A DNA stretch of 53,973 bases. It comes from Bacteroidales bacterium (GTDB lineage Bacteria > Bacteroidota > Bacteroidia > Bacteroidales > UBA932). The position numbers and the translations under genes were made by a program. The stretch lies in assembly GCA_024402115.1 (NCBI GenBank), contig JAKSJQ010000010.1, forward strand, positions 1-53,973, read 5' to 3'. Positions 52,777-53,973 of the stretch are shown here, piece after piece. Within the stretch, counting starts at the first letter, position 1. Every line of letters starts with the position of its first letter. The notes below the pieces were generated by a model that was given only the letters and a program-made list of their open reading frames with translations, did not search any database and was not told the origin of the DNA.

Positions 52777-53973
52777 CTAATATACGTTTGGAAGACCCGG
52801 AGTAGGAACGCCGGTGCTTACAGGAGTACCTGCAGGACGGTCCTTAGCGAGAGGAGCAACGAGGGTGATCTCCATCACCTCGGTGTCCCTTTCCATAGTA
52901 CGGCCACGCATGCTGAGCTGGACCTTGACAGTCTTCTTTTCGTTCACGAGACCGGCACGTACGCTCTCAGCATCGTCACCTGTGCTGAACCAGAGGGTCT
53001 CGCCTATCCTGAGTCCGCTGACTGCATGGATGGTGATATCGGTAGAGCCCGCAGGCGCATCCTTGAACATGGTGGTGGTGATCTGAGAATGGAAGTCAAT
53101 CTTGTTGTCGTCGGTATCTGCTCCGTCAGGATAACGTCCAGAGCTGAGAGCTGCAGGACGGAGAGCAGGAGTCTTGTAGATACCCCAGAAATTGGTCTTC
53201 ATTGCAGGAAGAGGTGCAAAGCTTCCCTCCTTCTCCTCGCCTGACTCAGCATGGTAACCCTCTGCGAGCCATGGATCCACCACGTTACCATAGTTCATGG
53301 CATCGACGATGTTGCCTTTTGCATCACGGAGAGTAATGTTTCCACTCTGGTTTCCGAGTACAGGACCACCGAAGAGCTGATCGGCAGCGACCTCGCCCTG
53401 ATAGCCGGCAGTCACAGTCTTCGCATCATATACGACCTCGTCGATAGGATGGTTCTGAGAGAGAGGCTTGTCGAGAACTATTGCATTGATAAGAGGAAGC
53501 ACAGGCTCGTTTGACGAGTGGTCAAACTTGCTTGCGGGCTCGAAGCTGATACCTGTTCCGTTCACGCTGAATGGCATATTGTGGGAATGGAGGAACTTGA
53601 GAGGTTCCTCGAGGTCGAGACCTGTACCGACGTCCTCACCTGGCTTGAATGGGCCCTGGTTAGGGCTGCGATGGCACGCCGTACCGACTGCCTTGACGGT
53701 CACCCACTCGATTCCGTGGCCCTCGCTCTCGATGTCGAGACGGATCTTGTCGCCGACTGAGATGTTCTCCACAGAAGATACCTTGATATTGGTGTCACCT
53801 GGCTTTGCGTCGACTGCAAGCCATGCCTGAGTACCAGGCTTGCCCACCTCTGTGATGGTCACAACCTCATACTTCTCGATGCTGTTCGAAACTGCAGGAT
53901 AGGTAGAGCCGTATCCGATAGCCATCTTGTCACCGACCTTGAAGTCCCTGGTGCTGGCAACAGGAATATTGGT
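52777..53973 (-). CDS. Secreted LTD-type multidomain protein, 5' part beyond window (C-terminal 398 codons)
   Basis: The frame is open to the right edge, reading TNIPVASTRDFKVGDKMAIG at the edge, so the gene begins beyond the window; the ATG at 53925 is internal. It shares with the C-terminal part of the GH54 protein the beta-module repeat (TNIKVSSVENISVGDKIRL versus KNIPVTSVAGFAEGEYMGI) and the segment NGTGISFEPASKFDH versus PGTGISFEPALAYDH, and ends in PTPGLPNVY as LTD proteins do. It is therefore a paralogue in this half; its catalytic domain, if any, is not in the window. It is followed 4 bases later by the VKOR gene. Confidence 0.75.
   Translation of the reverse strand, partial: TNIPVASTRDFKVGDKMAIGYGSTYPAVSNSIEKYEVVTITEVGKPGTQAWLAVDAKPGDTNIKVSSVENISVGDKIRLDIESEGHGIEWVTVKAVGTACHRSPNQGPFKPGEDVGTGLDLEEPLKFLHSHNMPFSVNGTGISFEPASKFDHSSNEPVLPLINAIVLDKPLSQNHPIDEVVYDAKTVTAGYQGEVAADQLFGGPVLGNQSGNITLRDAKGNIVDAMNYGNVVDPWLAEGYHAESGEEKEGSFAPLPAMKTNFWGIYKTPALRPAALSSGRYPDGADTDDNKIDFHSQITTTMFKDAPAGSTDITIHAVSGLRIGETLWFSTGDDAESVRAGLVNEKKTVKVQLSMRGRTMERDTEVMEITLVAPLAKDRPAGTPVSTGVPTPGLPNVY

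Overview
The window reads as a piece of chromosome from a Bacteroidota bacterium, most likely a gut-type Bacteroidales of moderately high GC. The reasons are the SusC/SusD pair, S9 dipeptidyl peptidase, LytTR regulators, a Reg_prop/Y_Y_Y sensor with an AraC domain, and repeated matches to the Bacteroidota promoter (-7 TAnnTTTG, -33 TTTG) with almost no Shine-Dalgarno sequences. I cannot name the genus from sequence alone. No tRNA, rRNA, CRISPR array, insertion sequence or phage gene was seen.

Region 1 (1-17336, all minus strand) is amino-acid biosynthesis. An ilvD-ilvB-ilvN-ilvC-leuA-leuC-leuD-cimA-leuB-ilvE operon is followed within about 45 bases by hisG-hisD-hisC-hisB-hisH, and hisH runs off the left edge. 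Each operon has its own Bacteroidota-type promoter, a short leader peptide rich in the regulating amino acids (34 codons with an Ile/Val/Leu run for ilv; 19 codons with five His for his) and a terminator hairpin just before the first structural gene. This is the classic layout of transcription attenuation. The Leptospira-like citramalate synthase suggests isoleucine is made from pyruvate through LeuCD and LeuB.

Region 2 (17488-26469) holds a hot-dog thioesterase, a porin plus Gate-domain permease pair, a convergent membrane-bound LytTR regulator, an acyl-CoA synthetase, an aspartate-type aminotransferase, and a CobW-family GTPase with an extreme His/Asp tract. It ends with a terminator and a roughly 120-base nested-hairpin element.

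Region 3 (26485-33221, minus strand) carries an S9 peptidase, a LytTR response regulator/histidine kinase pair with an ATGA overlap, and a TonB-type beta-barrel receptor.

Region 4 (33232-53973) is an arabinan/arabinoxylan utilisation locus. A large GH51 arabinofuranosidase is divergent from a transmembrane AraC regulator. That regulator has the propeller sensor of a hybrid two-component system but no kinase or receiver. Downstream come a small secreted ORF, a lipoprotein with a duplicated domain, SusC, SusD, an internal terminator, a GH43 arabinanase-like lipoprotein and a small GH51. Convergent to these is an operon of (partial LTD-type secreted protein)-(VKOR-thioredoxin fusion)-(GH54 arabinofuranosidase). 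The GH54 catalytic domain looks like the fungal AbfB enzymes and keeps their vicinal-cysteine disulfide site. The embedded disulfide-forming enzyme probably serves the secreted cysteine-containing products. This glycosidase-plus-disulfide-catalyst cassette, with the phosphorelay-less regulator and its candidate operator repeats, is the most unusual part of the window.
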